DNA of 64,000 bases from Sipunculus nudus (taxonomy: Eukaryota; Annelida; Sipuncula; Golfingiida; Sipunculidae). Shown in pieces: positions 36,471 through 50,180 of this stretch. The stretch is from the NCBI GenBank assembly GCA_026874595.1, contig CM049308.1, positions 77,424,124-77,488,123 on the forward strand, written 5' to 3'. How positions within the stretch are numbered: the stretch's first letter is position 1; each line of letters begins with the position of its first letter. The notes beneath the pieces are model-generated. The model did no database searches. It was given only the letters and a program-made list of their open reading frames with translations, and was not told the DNA's origin. The position numbers and the translations under genes were made by a program.

Positions 36471-38230
36471 CGAATAGGGTTTGAATATACCTGTAATTTT
36501 CCGGTATAATATAGGCAGTAGGTAGTATCTGGTAATTCAGTTGTTTTCAGAAATGTTTAAAACGTTGATACTTGTCTGGTATAAAATTTCTTATATATTA
36601 ATGTTTATCTCAGCAGGCGCAAGATGTCCACATATATGCAAATATACGCCTATCATCAGACGCAATATAAAAAATTTATGTCAGTAACACCTAATAAGGC
36701 TTGGGTTTTAATTTTACTTATTTAAATGGCAAGCAAATTTACAAACTGGTTGGACATTCAAAATCATTCGTGGTTTACATTTCTAAGATGCACTTTTTAT
36801 ATTTCTTTGCAAGAAGATTTTACATGGATTAAACTGGCTCCCGCAGACAGTCTTTACAGAAGAGAATGGAGCCATGCAGCGCAATAGTAAATCCATTCTG
36901 AAATCAGGTGTTGTCCGGAATCGCCATAGAATAAAATTAGAAATATGCATTCTCAAGAATGCGGGCTTCCGCATTCTAGGCATTCCTTAATGTGGGTACT
37001 CCGCAACCCGTGTTTAGATTCACTTATTGACCCATATTCCAAGCTCCATTGGTGCATAAGTTCCCAAACAAATGTTTGCATTCACTTAACCGGGCATATT
37101 CCCACGTTCAATGGAGCAAATATGTGACTGCACATTTGTGAATATTCCTGGACCCGGAACATGCGCAAGACCAACACCAAAACCTAATGGATATTCCAAT
37201 GGCCAATTCCCGAGGTGCCATGAAAATTTCATTGGATTCCGTTCATGATTGCATGATTTATGTTGTTAAAAAACATACACACAAACAAAAATGAACGCAT
37301 ATACCCTCATGGCGGATGCATAAATGTCAAGTGACATTTTCATATAACCAGAACTCTTTTTATATGAAAATCATCTTTGAGACCATGTAGTTTTCAGAAG
37401 TAACTTAAATTTCTTTGTTTTCCTTCTATTTTGCTGCCCAGGCCATTCTTATTCTTCATGAAATTCAATCATGATAAAAAATATAGATCATATATATGTG
37501 TATTCCTAACCACTAGGGTTTCCATTAAAAAAAAACGTTATCGTCAACGTAACGTGATAGTACTGCTAAAACTTAATCTGTTAATGGAATGTTAGAAAAA
37601 GAAACATAAATAACGTCGTAAAATACGCACGAAAGGTCGCACGCGTGGTGCAAGAAAACTATACACTCTTATACCAACTAGCAAGTTGAGATGCGAACCG
37701 TTCAAGATTCAACATGGCATTTTGCGAGTATAGAACATCAGCCATGCTAAGCTGTGTTTAATCTTAAGTGACGAGGTGCCGTCTGGGTATAATTCTCAGG
37801 TCGCGACTCAGGGGCCGGGTCAGGTCGTCGAAAGGTGGTTAGTTAACCTAAACGAACTGAATGGATCGGTTAGTAATCCGCACGGCGCCTTCGTAAGGTT
37901 TCTCTCGCCTCCTTAACGTTATTTGCGGGCTGCCGGTAGAATTGTGATGTGTCATGACACCCCAGATCTCGCGCTGGAGAAACCCGGGTCATGTTGCGCA
38001 CACCTGCTACTAGGCTCCACCTTTCAATAAAACTTTCGCTTTTTACAACCACGCCATCTTATGATTAACTCGCCCAGATCAAAAGTTACGCCCACAATGG
38101 CGGTGTTTATAAGAAATTTGCTACTTTGGTGAAAAATTAATTGCTACCTTTTCATGATTTGATGGCTTTCAATTCGTACGGCATTGTCTTCCCTTGCTTT
38201 TTGGTATGTTCAATATGATATCAGAAGAGG

Positions 38231-38244
38231 GCGCCACCTGGTGC
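38231..38244 (-). promoter_or_regulatory. CTCF-like motif within near-palindrome
   Basis: The minus strand reads GCACCAGGTGGCGC, 13 of 14 to the core CTCF consensus. The motif sits inside a near-palindrome with arms AAGAGGGC / GCCCTCTT. Confidence 0.4.
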
Positions 38245-39658
38245 CCTCTTTAGGTTTTGCGGGCCGTGTCTGGTAATCAGAACGTTTTTGACCTCTGACC
38301 TATTGAAACACTCGGTTCACAAAATTGCTTCAAAGACTTTAATCAGGATATTTCCGCACGATTGTCTCTATAATATTGTGAACTGACATGACGTAAGTCA
38401 CTAATGAATAAGGTACAACAGACCGGCTGTAACTTCATTCAGGTATTGTGCCTCAAAGTTATTAATAGTGAACTTTCTAGATACATCATATATAAAACCC
38501 ATCAACGACGTTTTTAAACTTATTTTGCACACACTGTACTATCGAGAGTAAAGACGGGACAGAGATTTCGACTGGGCTTTAACGATACATTAACACACTA
38601 CATGCGATACAAAGTCAAATCATGGAGATACAATATTGTACCTCCATGGTCAAATATTGTATCGTCAGATTTCCCTCTGTCAATACATGGGCGAAATTGG
38701 ATCGTGGATGATGGAAGGCTAGCGTGAAAACATAAACCAATTTAACTTGACTGATATGGCCTACATTTGTATAGACACTTGTGTTAAAGGGTCAAACATG
38801 CCGTGTCAGCCTCTCGTCCATGGCCATAAAAAATGTTTGGGTGACATCATCGATAAACAAATTTTGTACGGCATCTGATTCTAGTGGATTGTCTTAAAAT
38901 TAAATTAATGTTGGTTTGATATCCAGTACAATCCATTGGATCCGACATTGTAACCATTTACGGAGGTGAGGGTCCGGTCGGTCCGAAAAATCATCTGCAA
39001 AAAACATTTACAATGCCAATGGATTTCTGGCCTATTTTTATCCCGCCAAAAAAATGCGGTAGACATGATGACGGAATCGACAAAATATCGTCCGATTTTT
39101 CTTCCTTTCCTTCCTTCTCTCATCAGTCATAATGGCAATCCAGAAGACGAAGTACCCACAATCTGGTTATCTGCACCGGAAATTGGTATGTGTGTTGGCA
39201 TGCACCAACTCAACGTTTCGTCTTGATCCCGATTTTTTGTCGCATTTAGGGTAGCGAAAAAAAGTTATGATTCTGTTCCTTCGAAATACGGAATAACAAA
39301 TATCGGTAAGGTGTGACATGTCATACTTTGTCCGATTTTCTTAGGGCCCGATGAGCCAAATTTTAACTTACCTATATATCCTGTAGACGGGCAGGTTTAT
39401 GGATCGGTTATACAAACCGTACAGTGTGACCACAAAATCGGGAATAACACGACCAGCCGAATTTCGAAAAAATTCTGCCGATTCCCCAAATCCGTTGGGA
39501 CCTTGCCATTTTTGAACATATATCCGACCGATAAAATGAAACTAAAATCGGCCGGCCAAATTTCATCAAGCGGAATGCCGGCTTCAGGCAACAATCTACA
39601 TTTGACTAAAAAATTATTTGGCTTTGTGTATCGAAATCTAACGCATAGTCAGTCGTGG

Positions 39659-39672
39659 CCAGCAGGTGTCGC
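39659..39672 (+). promoter_or_regulatory. CTCF-like motif
   Basis: CCAGCAGGTGTCGC matches the core consensus at 13 of 14 positions. Confidence 0.35.
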
Positions 39673-40184
39673 TAGTTAATTGAAACGTTTATTTCAGCAG
39701 AGCCTCGGGGAAACAGCCATAATAACAGACAGTCATAACAAATATAACTCTCATCCTTATCTTATACTCTGCCTAGGAATTTACTTTTTTTGTTTATTTG
39801 GCAATGATATCCAGACAGAGTGAATTATTAGTATGTGAACAGGTGACTGTAGTCTGAACACGCATGGATACCTCCGCCTAGGACTAAATGAAAATTCTCT
39901 GTGTTCTACATAGGGTCACACTTCACCGACCTCTGGAATCACGAGGCCCTAATACCAATAAATGGCTTTGGCCAGGACCAAGAAATGGGAAGAACCCTTT
40001 GAATTAAAAAATATCATGGTGATCCAAAATTACTTCCATTTGTTGCATTGGTGTTGGTTACCCTAACTCTGCAAAATATTGAATCAAAATTCGTTCATTA
40101 CTTTTTATTGGGGTGATGTTTCTAAGAGACAAAGCAAGCGTCGAGGAGGGTAAATAAGTAACCACCCAAGAAAAGTATGATACG

Positions 40185-40198
40185 TCGCCACCTGGTGG
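40185..40198 (-). promoter_or_regulatory. CTCF-like motif
   Basis: The minus strand reads CCACCAGGTGGCGA, 13 of 14 to the core consensus. Confidence 0.35.
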
Positions 40199-42950
40199 AG
40201 GTATAAAAAAACATTTCCAACTGAATCAATTCTTCACAAGAAAGATGAAAATTGGAAATATATAAGAGTGCGTGACTTTTGAAAAAAACAATGTCAGATT
40301 GACAAGTAAGGAACAAAGCAAACTGAATTTTGACGAGCAATAAAGTAAAAATTTATGACTGTCATCTCAGTTTCTGACAAGTTTTCTATATTCCACAAAT
40401 GTAAATTCCGGATTATCACTTCTTTATACTCTGTATTTAAAACAGAACAATCATGATAAAGATGCCGCAATTTGCAGTGCCTTCTGTAGTTTTTGGGGCC
40501 ATTTCTCCTTAAATGCGGAAAGGTTTCAGTTCTATATATTGAAGTATAAAGTGGGGTTCCGTGACCTGCGAAATTGAAAACTTATTTCGATGAAAAAAAA
40601 ATTATGTATTGAACCAGCTGAATGCGTTTCTTTTGTCTGTAATTACCAACGGATGTCTCCTGCACCTTCAAACGACAAAGAGATTTCTAGCGTGTGATAT
40701 GAGATCACGTGCCTGGATTTTTATTGAGACGAGCGACATGACGTTTTAAGAATGCTTTTTTATGCATGAATACTCTTAATAGTTTGTTAATTGATATTTA
40801 GGAAAATATGTATTTCTCGGTTTTTTTCTGTGATGAAATAATGACGGGAGAACAGTCACGCAGTTATTCCCGCAATATAATATTTTCAGTTACATAAAGT
40901 TACCATTGCCTTAAATGTCAAGCAAATGTGAGCTATCTTTTATTACAGTTATTGTATATATAACAGATTTGGCCGGAGAAAAATTTTTACAACATTTTAT
41001 GATAATGCCAAGCCCATTTTCTGACAAAAAAAAAACAAGAATATGTTTTCCAACAATTATATCTTGTGCTATAAAAAGACACTGTCGGATTATCCATGGA
41101 AATTCTCCACAAGGCAGTGTGGTCATCCGCAGGAAACCCCATGGTTGTGAGTCAAAATATGGATTTTATTGGAACCAGCTCCTGTCAGTGTTATACATAG
41201 TCAAGAAAGAGTTGTAACAACGTGTATATCACTATAGATATATCAAGGTCTAATACAGTCCACAATATCACGATGTCGTTCCATTCAGGGCCCTGTTAAC
41301 TTCATTTATACTAATAAAAATGTTATGATTAAATGGAAACTCATATAAGTGTGCTTTATAAAGATGTTAATTTACCAAAAATTAAAATTAGAGTTTTAAA
41401 AATGACACACGAATCCGTAGACTGTTATATACATGATGTATCTAGCTTATATCCTACGACCACCTACCTATCTCCTTCTTGTCATGCTTTCCTTACCTTT
41501 TTATTTGCCATGGTTACGAAATTCATGTATTAACTTTCAATATAGCATCTTTAAAATTTAAAAAGTTACTTTAATTTTTTTAACAAATACAACTTTAGAG
41601 TATGTGAAAACCAAACTCTTCTCATATTTCATATAAGTCACGAAATTTATCGAGTGATTAAGCTTCTTAAACTTTTATCACAGATTAACCTTCCACAAGA
41701 AGACTTAATCAAAACTGTTTGAAAAAATCAGCATGTAGCATTTGGTAGAACGAATTAGTCTTCGAGCGACATCCAAGACATTTGATATAATTTATTAAAA
41801 GAAGTTCTATGTTGAATAGAGGTCTGACTTTTGTATGATAAACATCGTAACTCAACAATGGTAGTTTATTATAAATAATTCCTAAACTTTCGGATTACAT
41901 TTTTTAAACAATGTCTGTTATAGGCTTCACTGTACATGTCTGACCTTTAATAGTACCATAGTCTTCATAAAAAGATGCCACCGACTATATTTCCATCCAT
42001 TTTCGCAGGTTACAGGCGTGTGATAGGACTTGCAACTGATGAATCAATTCAGACTGATTGTGTATTGAACAAATTTTAAAAAATTCCTGCAGGAATTAAA
42101 AGTGCATCAATTTATGTATACGCAATTGACATATGAAATTGAAGAAAGTCGAACAAAACTCGTCAGACCAGAAATTATAATTTTATTTTTCTTTAATATT
42201 AAATACTCTGTGTTTGATTTTCAGTAGGGAGCTAGGGTCAAGGGTTAAGGCTTCTTGGCAGTCCCAATGAATATAAATTAACTCAACTTAATGAGTATAG
42301 TTAGTGTACTTAGTAGGTTACTTGACACTATTGTAGTTATTTTGTTCGCGAGGCTTTCAAATTCTGGAAAAGAAAACCATTGTGTATAAGACGCCTCAAC
42401 TGTATATATGGTTACATGCACTCATTTATTCAATAGCCAATTTGAAATCTAATCAATTTATCCATACCATCAAAAGTTGAAATACAAAAGATTATCGTGT
42501 AAATAAAAAACACTTCATTATAACACGTAAATTAAATTTTTATTTATTTTATAATATATAAAATATTTTATAATATATCTTTATAACTACTGCCAATAAG
42601 TAACAACAATTCACACTCATTTAGTGTTCTCTTAAAGGTTCTCGTCATTTTGTTAAGGTTATGTGAGTATTGTGAGTATATTAATTAATTAATATAAATA
42701 TGTTTATCCTCTGTCTATTTTAGTCAATGAAACCTTCGCTCGATCGCGAAGCCTAGAATAAGGTGACAAATGCGAAATTTTATCCCCGCAAATATGATGC
42801 AACCACAGTATCTACTTGTAGCCGTGAACAGTTTAGGATTGTTCTTGTATATTTGTATACTCGTGTTCCTATTGAAAGAGGGATCAGGTATAGACTTCAA
42901 GTACATATAAAATGTATATCATATTATTAGAGAAACATACATCTGTATAT

Positions 42951-43020
42951 CAGTCTAGAATCGGATCCACATGGTGGGGGGGGGGCAGGGGGTCCGGACC
43001 ACCCCCCCCCCCCCCGCCAT
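42951..43020. repeat. G-run/C-run foldback (poly-G/C repeat)
   Basis: G runs, then the palindrome GGTCCGGACC, then a long C run. The two runs can pair into a hairpin. The left flank, CGGATCCACATGG, resembles the poly-G/C family seen at 6340 and 25195. Confidence 0.6.
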
Positions 43021-45260
43021 AATTAACTAAGATGAGAAAACTAAACAATGAGTCATTTTTTGTTTATTTTGATATCATGTTCATGTATATATATATATAA
43101 TATAAACAATATCTTTAATGTCTGAGTTTGAAAGCACCAATTAAACATCCATGGAAATAATAATGCAAACTGTGCAGCTTTCCTGTATACATATAGCCCT
43201 GTTCATCCTGTGAAAACGTCCGTATCCAAAACATCCGGGCGTCTCTTATCCGTGCATGAACTGTTAAACCATCCACCAGGGATCCTCGCTTACCGGATCA
43301 TCAGATATTTTTTTTTTTTTTAAAGAGTAGGAGGATATTTAAGTTAATTTACTGACGTAAATTCTTGGCCCCATTGATTAGAAATCAGTTTAAAATATTT
43401 TTTTCAGAGATTATATTACTATAAATTTATAGACATTAGTTCTTGCTTCAATAATATAGTGACATTAAGAGGTACTTTTACTGTGCAAATTATATTTTTT
43501 CTTTACTTTTATCACGAAAAATTATTGAAAATATGCATTTGTGGTATAATTCATGAGTTGTGGCGATTTGAAAAATTATTAAGATTGAATGGTATTCGAG
43601 TGTATTAATTAAAACAAATATAAAAAACAAGATACAGTTGACTTTTTACATGTCAACTTATTCAAATATCTCTATTGAGAAGGATCACATATTGGTATTA
43701 AGTCTTTCTCAGAGATCTCGGTTAAGGTCCTTAGCCTTAACCTGGAACACCACTTGAATATATTAATTCGTGTTACTCTTAATGTGCACTGAACAACAAA
43801 TGGCAATTTTGGCGGAATGGAGATAAATTCCCTCGAACAATCAGAGTGATCAAACTAGACCAGTCTTCATGCCGTTTGGCTGATTTTGTGTTTAGAGCTA
43901 AAACTAATGTTCATTAAAAAATCTCCCCAATAAACCCCAGTAAGAGTATTAGGTTACATTTCCCGGCCATTCACTCCCCAATAAAATCTACACATCCTCA
44001 TCGGAAGCGGAAAAAGAGAGCGCAAAATCAGACAGATATTGTTCTGGCGGAGCGACCAAGTTCATATCTCGAAACTTGATTATTCAACCAGCGGCGCGAG
44101 TGATAAAGCCAATTGGCTCCGATGTAATGATGGAATAAGAATAAGGATGGAGCTTGTAGTTTTGCTGCAGCAGCCGGGAGTCTGAGCTCTGGAGGGGCTT
44201 AATGCGCGTATTGTGCCCTCAATCGGATGTCCTGCGCACTATGAACATGACAGATAATAACAAATTGCACACTTGCCTTCTTTTTGTTACGAAGCCAGGA
44301 CTCATTGGGCCTCGAGGTGCCGTCTTAATAAACCCAACGGACTAACTGCCGGCGACCAAAGCCACGGACAAAGAGAATTATAGGCGGAGTTACACGATTA
44401 CTGCTCGGGTCCTCTTCTTACTACCTAATTAAAGGCCGTGACAGGCCTGTATCGAACTGACTTGCACTGTGTCAGTCTTTAACACATGCCAAACGCATCC
44501 TGATGCCCGTTACATATGCTACAATGATCGCGCATATCATGTGGTGTGAAAAAGTATCCCCCTCTGTTTGGCTTTTGTGTCTCTTCGACGCACGTTCTTG
44601 ACAAGTTGTTTAGGTGAGGATGCGGCCAGTGTCGTAAAACAATCCTGCTGTTTATTCAACTAACATCTCACACTAACCAACCGCATTCACCCTCTCTAAT
44701 CAAGCGATGCGTCATTCTCTCCTTATTTTAACCTATTAGCCTTGCCTCTAATTGCGCAATGATACAAAAAGCGCGAGCATCACAGGGAGAAGTCCGAAAA
44801 TTTAATTCCGGTATACTTCTTAATTATTTCTCTGAACATGACAGTTAAATTGAATCTTTTATTTCATTCTGAAAAATATGTGGTGAAATCATCTTTGGAT
44901 TAAGTTAATCGTTGAAATTTTCTATTTTGTCACTCGTTGTTGAAAGCAATTAATTTTTTGACCCGAGAGAACGTGAGTTAATTTAAATTATTCATACCAA
45001 TCTTCAACAACTTGAAATACCATGTACTATTTCGATCTAATATGCCTTAATATTCAAAGAGTGAGTCATTCCAAAAATCTGATATATTCCAATCACCACG
45101 CTTCCTATAATTCAAGTTGAATGGTTTAGTATTTGTTTTGATGGTTACTGTAATTAATTTGTCATGTATCTAATAGCTTCGATATAAACCATCGATATAA
45201 GTTTCCATCATTTAATTTTCATCAATTTCATCATTAAATTAATTATTTTGGTCTAAAGCC

Positions 45261-45262
<2 letters not shown>
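43021..45262. other. Intergenic; balanced island at 43960-44780
   Basis: No gene is seen. The stretch 43960-44780 is non-repetitive and less AT-rich than its flanks, with no open frame of note. It is a candidate cis-regulatory region by composition only. Confidence 0.45.

Positions 45263-45263
<1 letters not shown>

Positions 45264-45311
<48 letters not shown>
45264..45311. repeat. (TA)n microsatellite
   Basis: About 24 TA units. Confidence 0.97.
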
Positions 45312-45313
<2 letters not shown>

Positions 45314-45477
45314 AGCCGAATTATCCTATATTTGGTCAAACGGATATACATTACTTGTTCATATTTCTGCTACGTGGCGCTGAAGAGCTGTTTTCCACAT
45401 ATAATATGAATGAATTTAGATATGCAGACAAAATTATAAAAGGTATAAAGGTCTCACAGGAGGTCTAAAAAGACATA

Positions 45478-45526
45478 GACAGAGAGAGAGACAGGCTGAC
45501 AGACAAACAGACAGACAGACAGACTG
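45478..45526. repeat. (GACA)n-type simple repeat
   Basis: GAGA and GACAGACA tandem units. The 109-codon minus-strand frame over it ends in a low-complexity Leu/Ser/Val run and is not a gene. Confidence 0.85.
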
Positions 45527-48500
45527 CAAATCTGTAGAAGATAGTATTTATGCAGTACCATGCGAATAATGCATACCACTTCAAGCAACGATGGAGTTTT
45601 TGGAGTCTTTTTCGCAGTAAACATCGACAAAAGCCCAGTGAAAGCATTTTTTCCGGACAGGAGGTCTTATAAGAGGGTCGGCTGAATTGTCTAGAGTGGC
45701 AGACAGAAAACCGCTCAATCGTTCTCATTAGGGCACTCGGCGGCAGAGGAGTCCAAATTAAAGATCCCGGCCAGCGAGGAAGGAAACAGGACAAGGATGT
45801 TCATTTCGGCAGTGCAACTAACAAGAATGTCCATTTCACCAGTGAAACTAACAAGGGCGAGCGATCGGTGAATTTCCATTAATGGGTCCCTAATGATGCC
45901 GTCGATTTAGAGAGCCTTTAAACACGGGATCAGCTGGCGCGACTGCCCCTCTACACCATTACGAGAAATTCATCTGTCATGTATCCAACATTTTCCCGGG
46001 GCGTTTGACGCAACCCCTTTTGGCATTTTAAACCCTAGGAAATTGAATCATGGCCGTGTCGCCATGACCTGACAGCCCGCTTGTCACCGACAATTCTCCT
46101 CAACCGATCTGCGCTGGCCCGGTCGCACGGCGCTTTAGTCGCGGCCCCGTACTAGCTAAACAGCCTATACTAAAAGTGAATACAATTCCAAATCGTCGCC
46201 AATTCAAGTGTACAATGAAAATATCAACCGCGGGTTACTATCGCATGTTTTCTTATTGCTTTAGCGGCTGTATTTGATTTTTTTCCGGGGTATAGGTATT
46301 CTTGTATGTCGCATCTGTGATCAGTTTGTGACTGTTTGTTCGTCATACTTGTTAAGTGGCATGGTCACCCGCCCCGAATACGTAACACGATTATATAAAA
46401 ATTGATATCGGCTCGGGCGATTTTTTTTCTTACTATAGGACATGGTCTCTTGTAGGCAATGTAAACAGCATGAAATAAATTGGATATAAATAAAAAAGAG
46501 GGGAGTAGCAGTTCATGTATGCACCAGTCTTCACCAGTCATGCAGTTTTTATTAAATATTTTGTGTCCTCTCCTCAGGAAAAGAGCAAGAATTTGAAAAT
46601 AAATACAATTTTATTCAAATCTTTCAGTCAACTGTAATTACAATTTTATTACCTGGTCTCGTGTCTACTGTGTTGTGTAACTGAAGAAACCAATGTGTTT
46701 TATTTGTATTTCAATATGATGCAATTAAATTCTTCCCACTGAAACCACAATTTTTATTTTATCTGCATGTTGTCTTCTAAGTTAAATCGATTAAATCTTT
46801 CCTAAAATGAAATTGCAAGATGCATTTTTATGTTGTTATATATTATGTTATATAATATTGAGAAAAAGAATTGTTCTTGACAAACAAATCAAATGCGATT
46901 CTAGTTATAGCACATGATGCGTTAATTTTATAATTGCCAACCCGTCCCAAAGCCCCGACGTGGAGTAGCAACTTGTTGATTCCACCTTTGATTGATTTAA
47001 TAGACTGATCTTATCGAGATGTTTATTTCAGGTATCTTGGATTTTATAATAAATAAATCGAGAAAAATAAAATTTCTGTAATGTTTACATATTATTTGTT
47101 TGTCCCAGAACTTATTGCATTATATAGAGTATACAAATTCTAGCGCAAACAACTTTTTTTAATTGTTGTTGTTGCTGCAGTGATTATACTATATGGCATT
47201 TAAATCTATTGATGCAATGTATAGATATCAAGAGAAAAATAAACACAAAATAATTTGGTTGCCTGAATCGGTATATAAGTCAGTTTTCTCGAATAATATA
47301 TATGTAAATATAAAAATACCGGAACCAGTAAACCGATTAAAACTCTGTCGAAATTTGATTTTCAATACAATACCTTTCTAATATAGCATCGCAGATTGAA
47401 TTATGTGAACTATGCGAAATTAAATATTAAAAAGTCAACAAAATGAAACAATTAATCTTTTTAATTTACTAACTATCTAATTGATATAAATCGACAAAAG
47501 CAATGTAATTGCATTCTTAAATCATATTAAATCATATTTACATAATATAGTTAATATAGTTGAAAATAAACATAAATTTCCACACGTACATGTATAACTA
47601 TAATTTAACAATAATTTTATCGCATTTAAATAAGAAGAGACCAGCCTATTGCTCCGCCTCGTTAGAAAGTTTTATTTTGTATTTTGTAGTTTGGTGCCAG
47701 CTCTTCTGCCAGCTCAGTGGTCGATATGTAATGAGTGTTACGGCTGAGGAGATTACGTTAATCAATGGTGATTAGATTTTTTCTTCATCCTGCACAAATA
47801 GTCATTGTGTCGCGGCAGGATTTGACGATCGCGTATGGAATTTTAATCTACTGGCGTTGATTATCCGTACACAAAACCTGTACGTGACAATATGCGTTCG
47901 TTCAAAAGATTACAACGGTTGCATGTTAAATCTTTCAAACTTTCATTACTGATTTGCAGAAATATGACATCTAGGCCGTAATTATGGCGGTTTTTGTGTG
48001 ATTTTTTTCTCTCCTCCGATGAACCAATTAAGGAAACCCTTGTACGCTGTTTGTGTATTGGTTTTGAAACACGAATTTAATTATCCTTAATATTAAACAT
48101 CTTTCATAGAAGATTCCTGTGACATTTGAGCTGTTCCAATGGTACCCATCAAGCGGTCAGGTTAGGCCTAGCTCCCATAGTGTCGTAATTGAACTTTTTT
48201 TCACAATATTTACTTCAGCTCGGAAAGGCATTACTTAGAAAGTCGTGATAAATTAATTTTATACAAATACAGTTTAAGATAATACCTTATATACACTCGT
48301 TCAGGGCACAGTTCCAAGAGACATCATTGCATGAATAAGTATAGCCCTGCTTCAAATACACAACAAAAGCAGACTTTAAATATAAACTGCAATTCAAAGA
48401 AGAAACAAATCTACGAATAAATTTAGCAAGAAGCCAGTCTATTGGAGATCTGACAGCAGACGACAGCTCATTTCACTTGGCTAACATATTTCCAAAACTT

Positions 48501-48813
48501 AATATTATACACTTTGGCAATTAGCCAACTGCTAAACGGACTCTATTGTGTTCAAACTAAACAAAAAAGATTACGCTCCTCACAAAATTCTAAAATAGTT
48601 AGTAAAGATTTTTCGGTGACTTTCGGTAAAAGCCTGTCTAGCCAGAACCACCCAAGCGTTGTCTAGCAGTCCATCAAAGCAGATACCATTGTTTGTGTGA
48701 CCTCCTTTCCTGACAAGGTCGTGTAGATAACTTCAGATTTTAATTGTTCAAGCCATTTTGTTTACGTTAAACTAAATTTATCAAGTGCATTATCCATTTA
48801 TGTTTTATGAGCA

Positions 48814-48815
<2 letters not shown>
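45527..48815. other. Intergenic; balanced island at 45640-46160
   Basis: No gene. The island holds a 30-bp direct repeat (45791-45820 and 45821-45850, 25 of 30 matching). The remainder is AT-rich with no recognised feature, apart from a balanced patch at about 47640-48180. Confidence 0.45.

Positions 48816-48872
<57 letters not shown>
48816..48872. repeat. (TA)n microsatellite
   Basis: About 28 TA units. Confidence 0.97.
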
Positions 48873-48875
<3 letters not shown>

Positions 48876-48939
48876 AAAACGTTAAAATGCAATTTTTTCT
48901 TATTTTCGTTCACTTTAAATGTTTCCGTGCTGATATACG

Positions 48940-49270
48940 TGTACCCGAGTCCAAGTCGGGTAATACATACATTACATTTACATTTTATTTCTTATATAGC
49001 GCAACATATAAAACAAAAAAAGCTTTATCAAATGCGCTTCACATAAAATGATTCAATAATATTATGGTCAAATACATTTCATCCATTGAAATATAGTATA
49101 TGGTGTATAGATGAAGAATAGTAACACTTTGAAAAAAAGATATGTCTTAAGATTAGATTTAAAACTAGCTGAGCTGTTGTCAGACTTTATTAAACTGACA
49201 AGGTCGACTGTTCCATACGAAAAGACTTCTCCTTGGCTAGACTGCTTATTACAATAAACAATACGGTAAT
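48940..49270. repeat. Probable interspersed repeat
   Basis: The phrase TTTATTTCTTATATAGCGC, with AATGCGCTTCACAT about 45 bp later, matches the layout of a widespread animal repeat I know in which an AGCGC and a GCGCTT motif bracket a short spacer. The boundaries are guesses and no second copy occurs in this window. Confidence 0.3.
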
Positions 49271-49696
49271 CATGTAATTGTACTGTTCTTTGTATTCAAT
49301 CTGTTAATAGTTCTCACAAGCAATACTTCGCAGCAATACCCTTTTCACATTTGAACATTAACAACCATTGTTGAACATTGTTAACAGTCTCATTGTTGAA
49401 ACCATACAGAATGCTCTCTCTGAACCATCAATATCATTCCTTTACATTAGAAACTTGTATTGTCATCAGTTTATTTAAGTTGTCAAATATTGACGTCTAT
49501 GTAAAAAAAAGTAAGAATTCCTGGCTCCTAATTGGGTATCTTTAGGACTAAATTTTGAATTACAATTATTATACAATTATTATATATAAAATTCAGTGGG
49601 ACTCTCCAAATATATGTCTCCTGAGCGTCCGGGACTCTCCGGTTTTTTTTTTTTTTTTTTGTTTTTTTTGTCGATTCTGTAGAATCAAGTAAAATT

Positions 49697-50180
49697 TCTT
49701 TAAAGGGGTTTAATCACCTATCTGACCCTTATAAACTAAAGGTAATCCCTTGGAACCTTTACAACAATAGGCTAGAAAACGTGGATATCATCGCACACAG
49801 GTTGCTTGTTTTGTTTATATCAACATGTTTATATTATATGTGCGGGGCCCGCCAAAATAATAAAAAAAAAATTCAACAAAGGCATCTGGCGGGCAGTCAG
49901 ATAAGCCAGCGCTTTGCAAACGGCGTTTTGCAACAAGTGACCGTTCTACCTCCGCATGTATGCAACCTACAACCTTAGGTTACATGGTTTTCCCTTTTGT
50001 CGACATTACTGTGTTTACAAACACCTTGTTGAAAAACAATTTCATACATCCTGCACGGAGGCCTTATAAGAAGTTTTCATATAACCAAAATTACCCTCTC
50101 ATCATTAATATATTCACAGAGGAAGCCAGAATTCACATAAATTCTTTATCCCAAGGTAGGTGAATTTGCACCTTTAAGAA
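49697..50180. mobile_element. Non-autonomous inverted-repeat element, copy B
   Basis: Starts CTTTAAAGGGG...ATCACCT and ends AGGTGAATTTGCACCTTTAAG, giving imperfect inverted ends (CTTTAAAGG / CCTTTAAG, ATCACCT / AGGTGAAT). It is homologous throughout to 18961-19498. No coding capacity. Confidence 0.65.

Larger units (their letters stand above)
36469..42950. other. Intergenic, no gene recognised
   Basis: Contains a 9-bp perfect hairpin (36956-36977). A stretch at 38980-39580 is rich in CCGATTTT/AAAATCGG words, possibly a worn DNA transposon. Three CTCF-like sites are at 38231, 39659 and 40185. Everything else is ordinary AT-rich DNA. Confidence 0.5.

Noticed and set aside
43720-43742. 8-bp hairpin GGTTAAGG / CCTTAACC
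   Set aside because: Short arms and no associated signal; expected by chance in a window this size.
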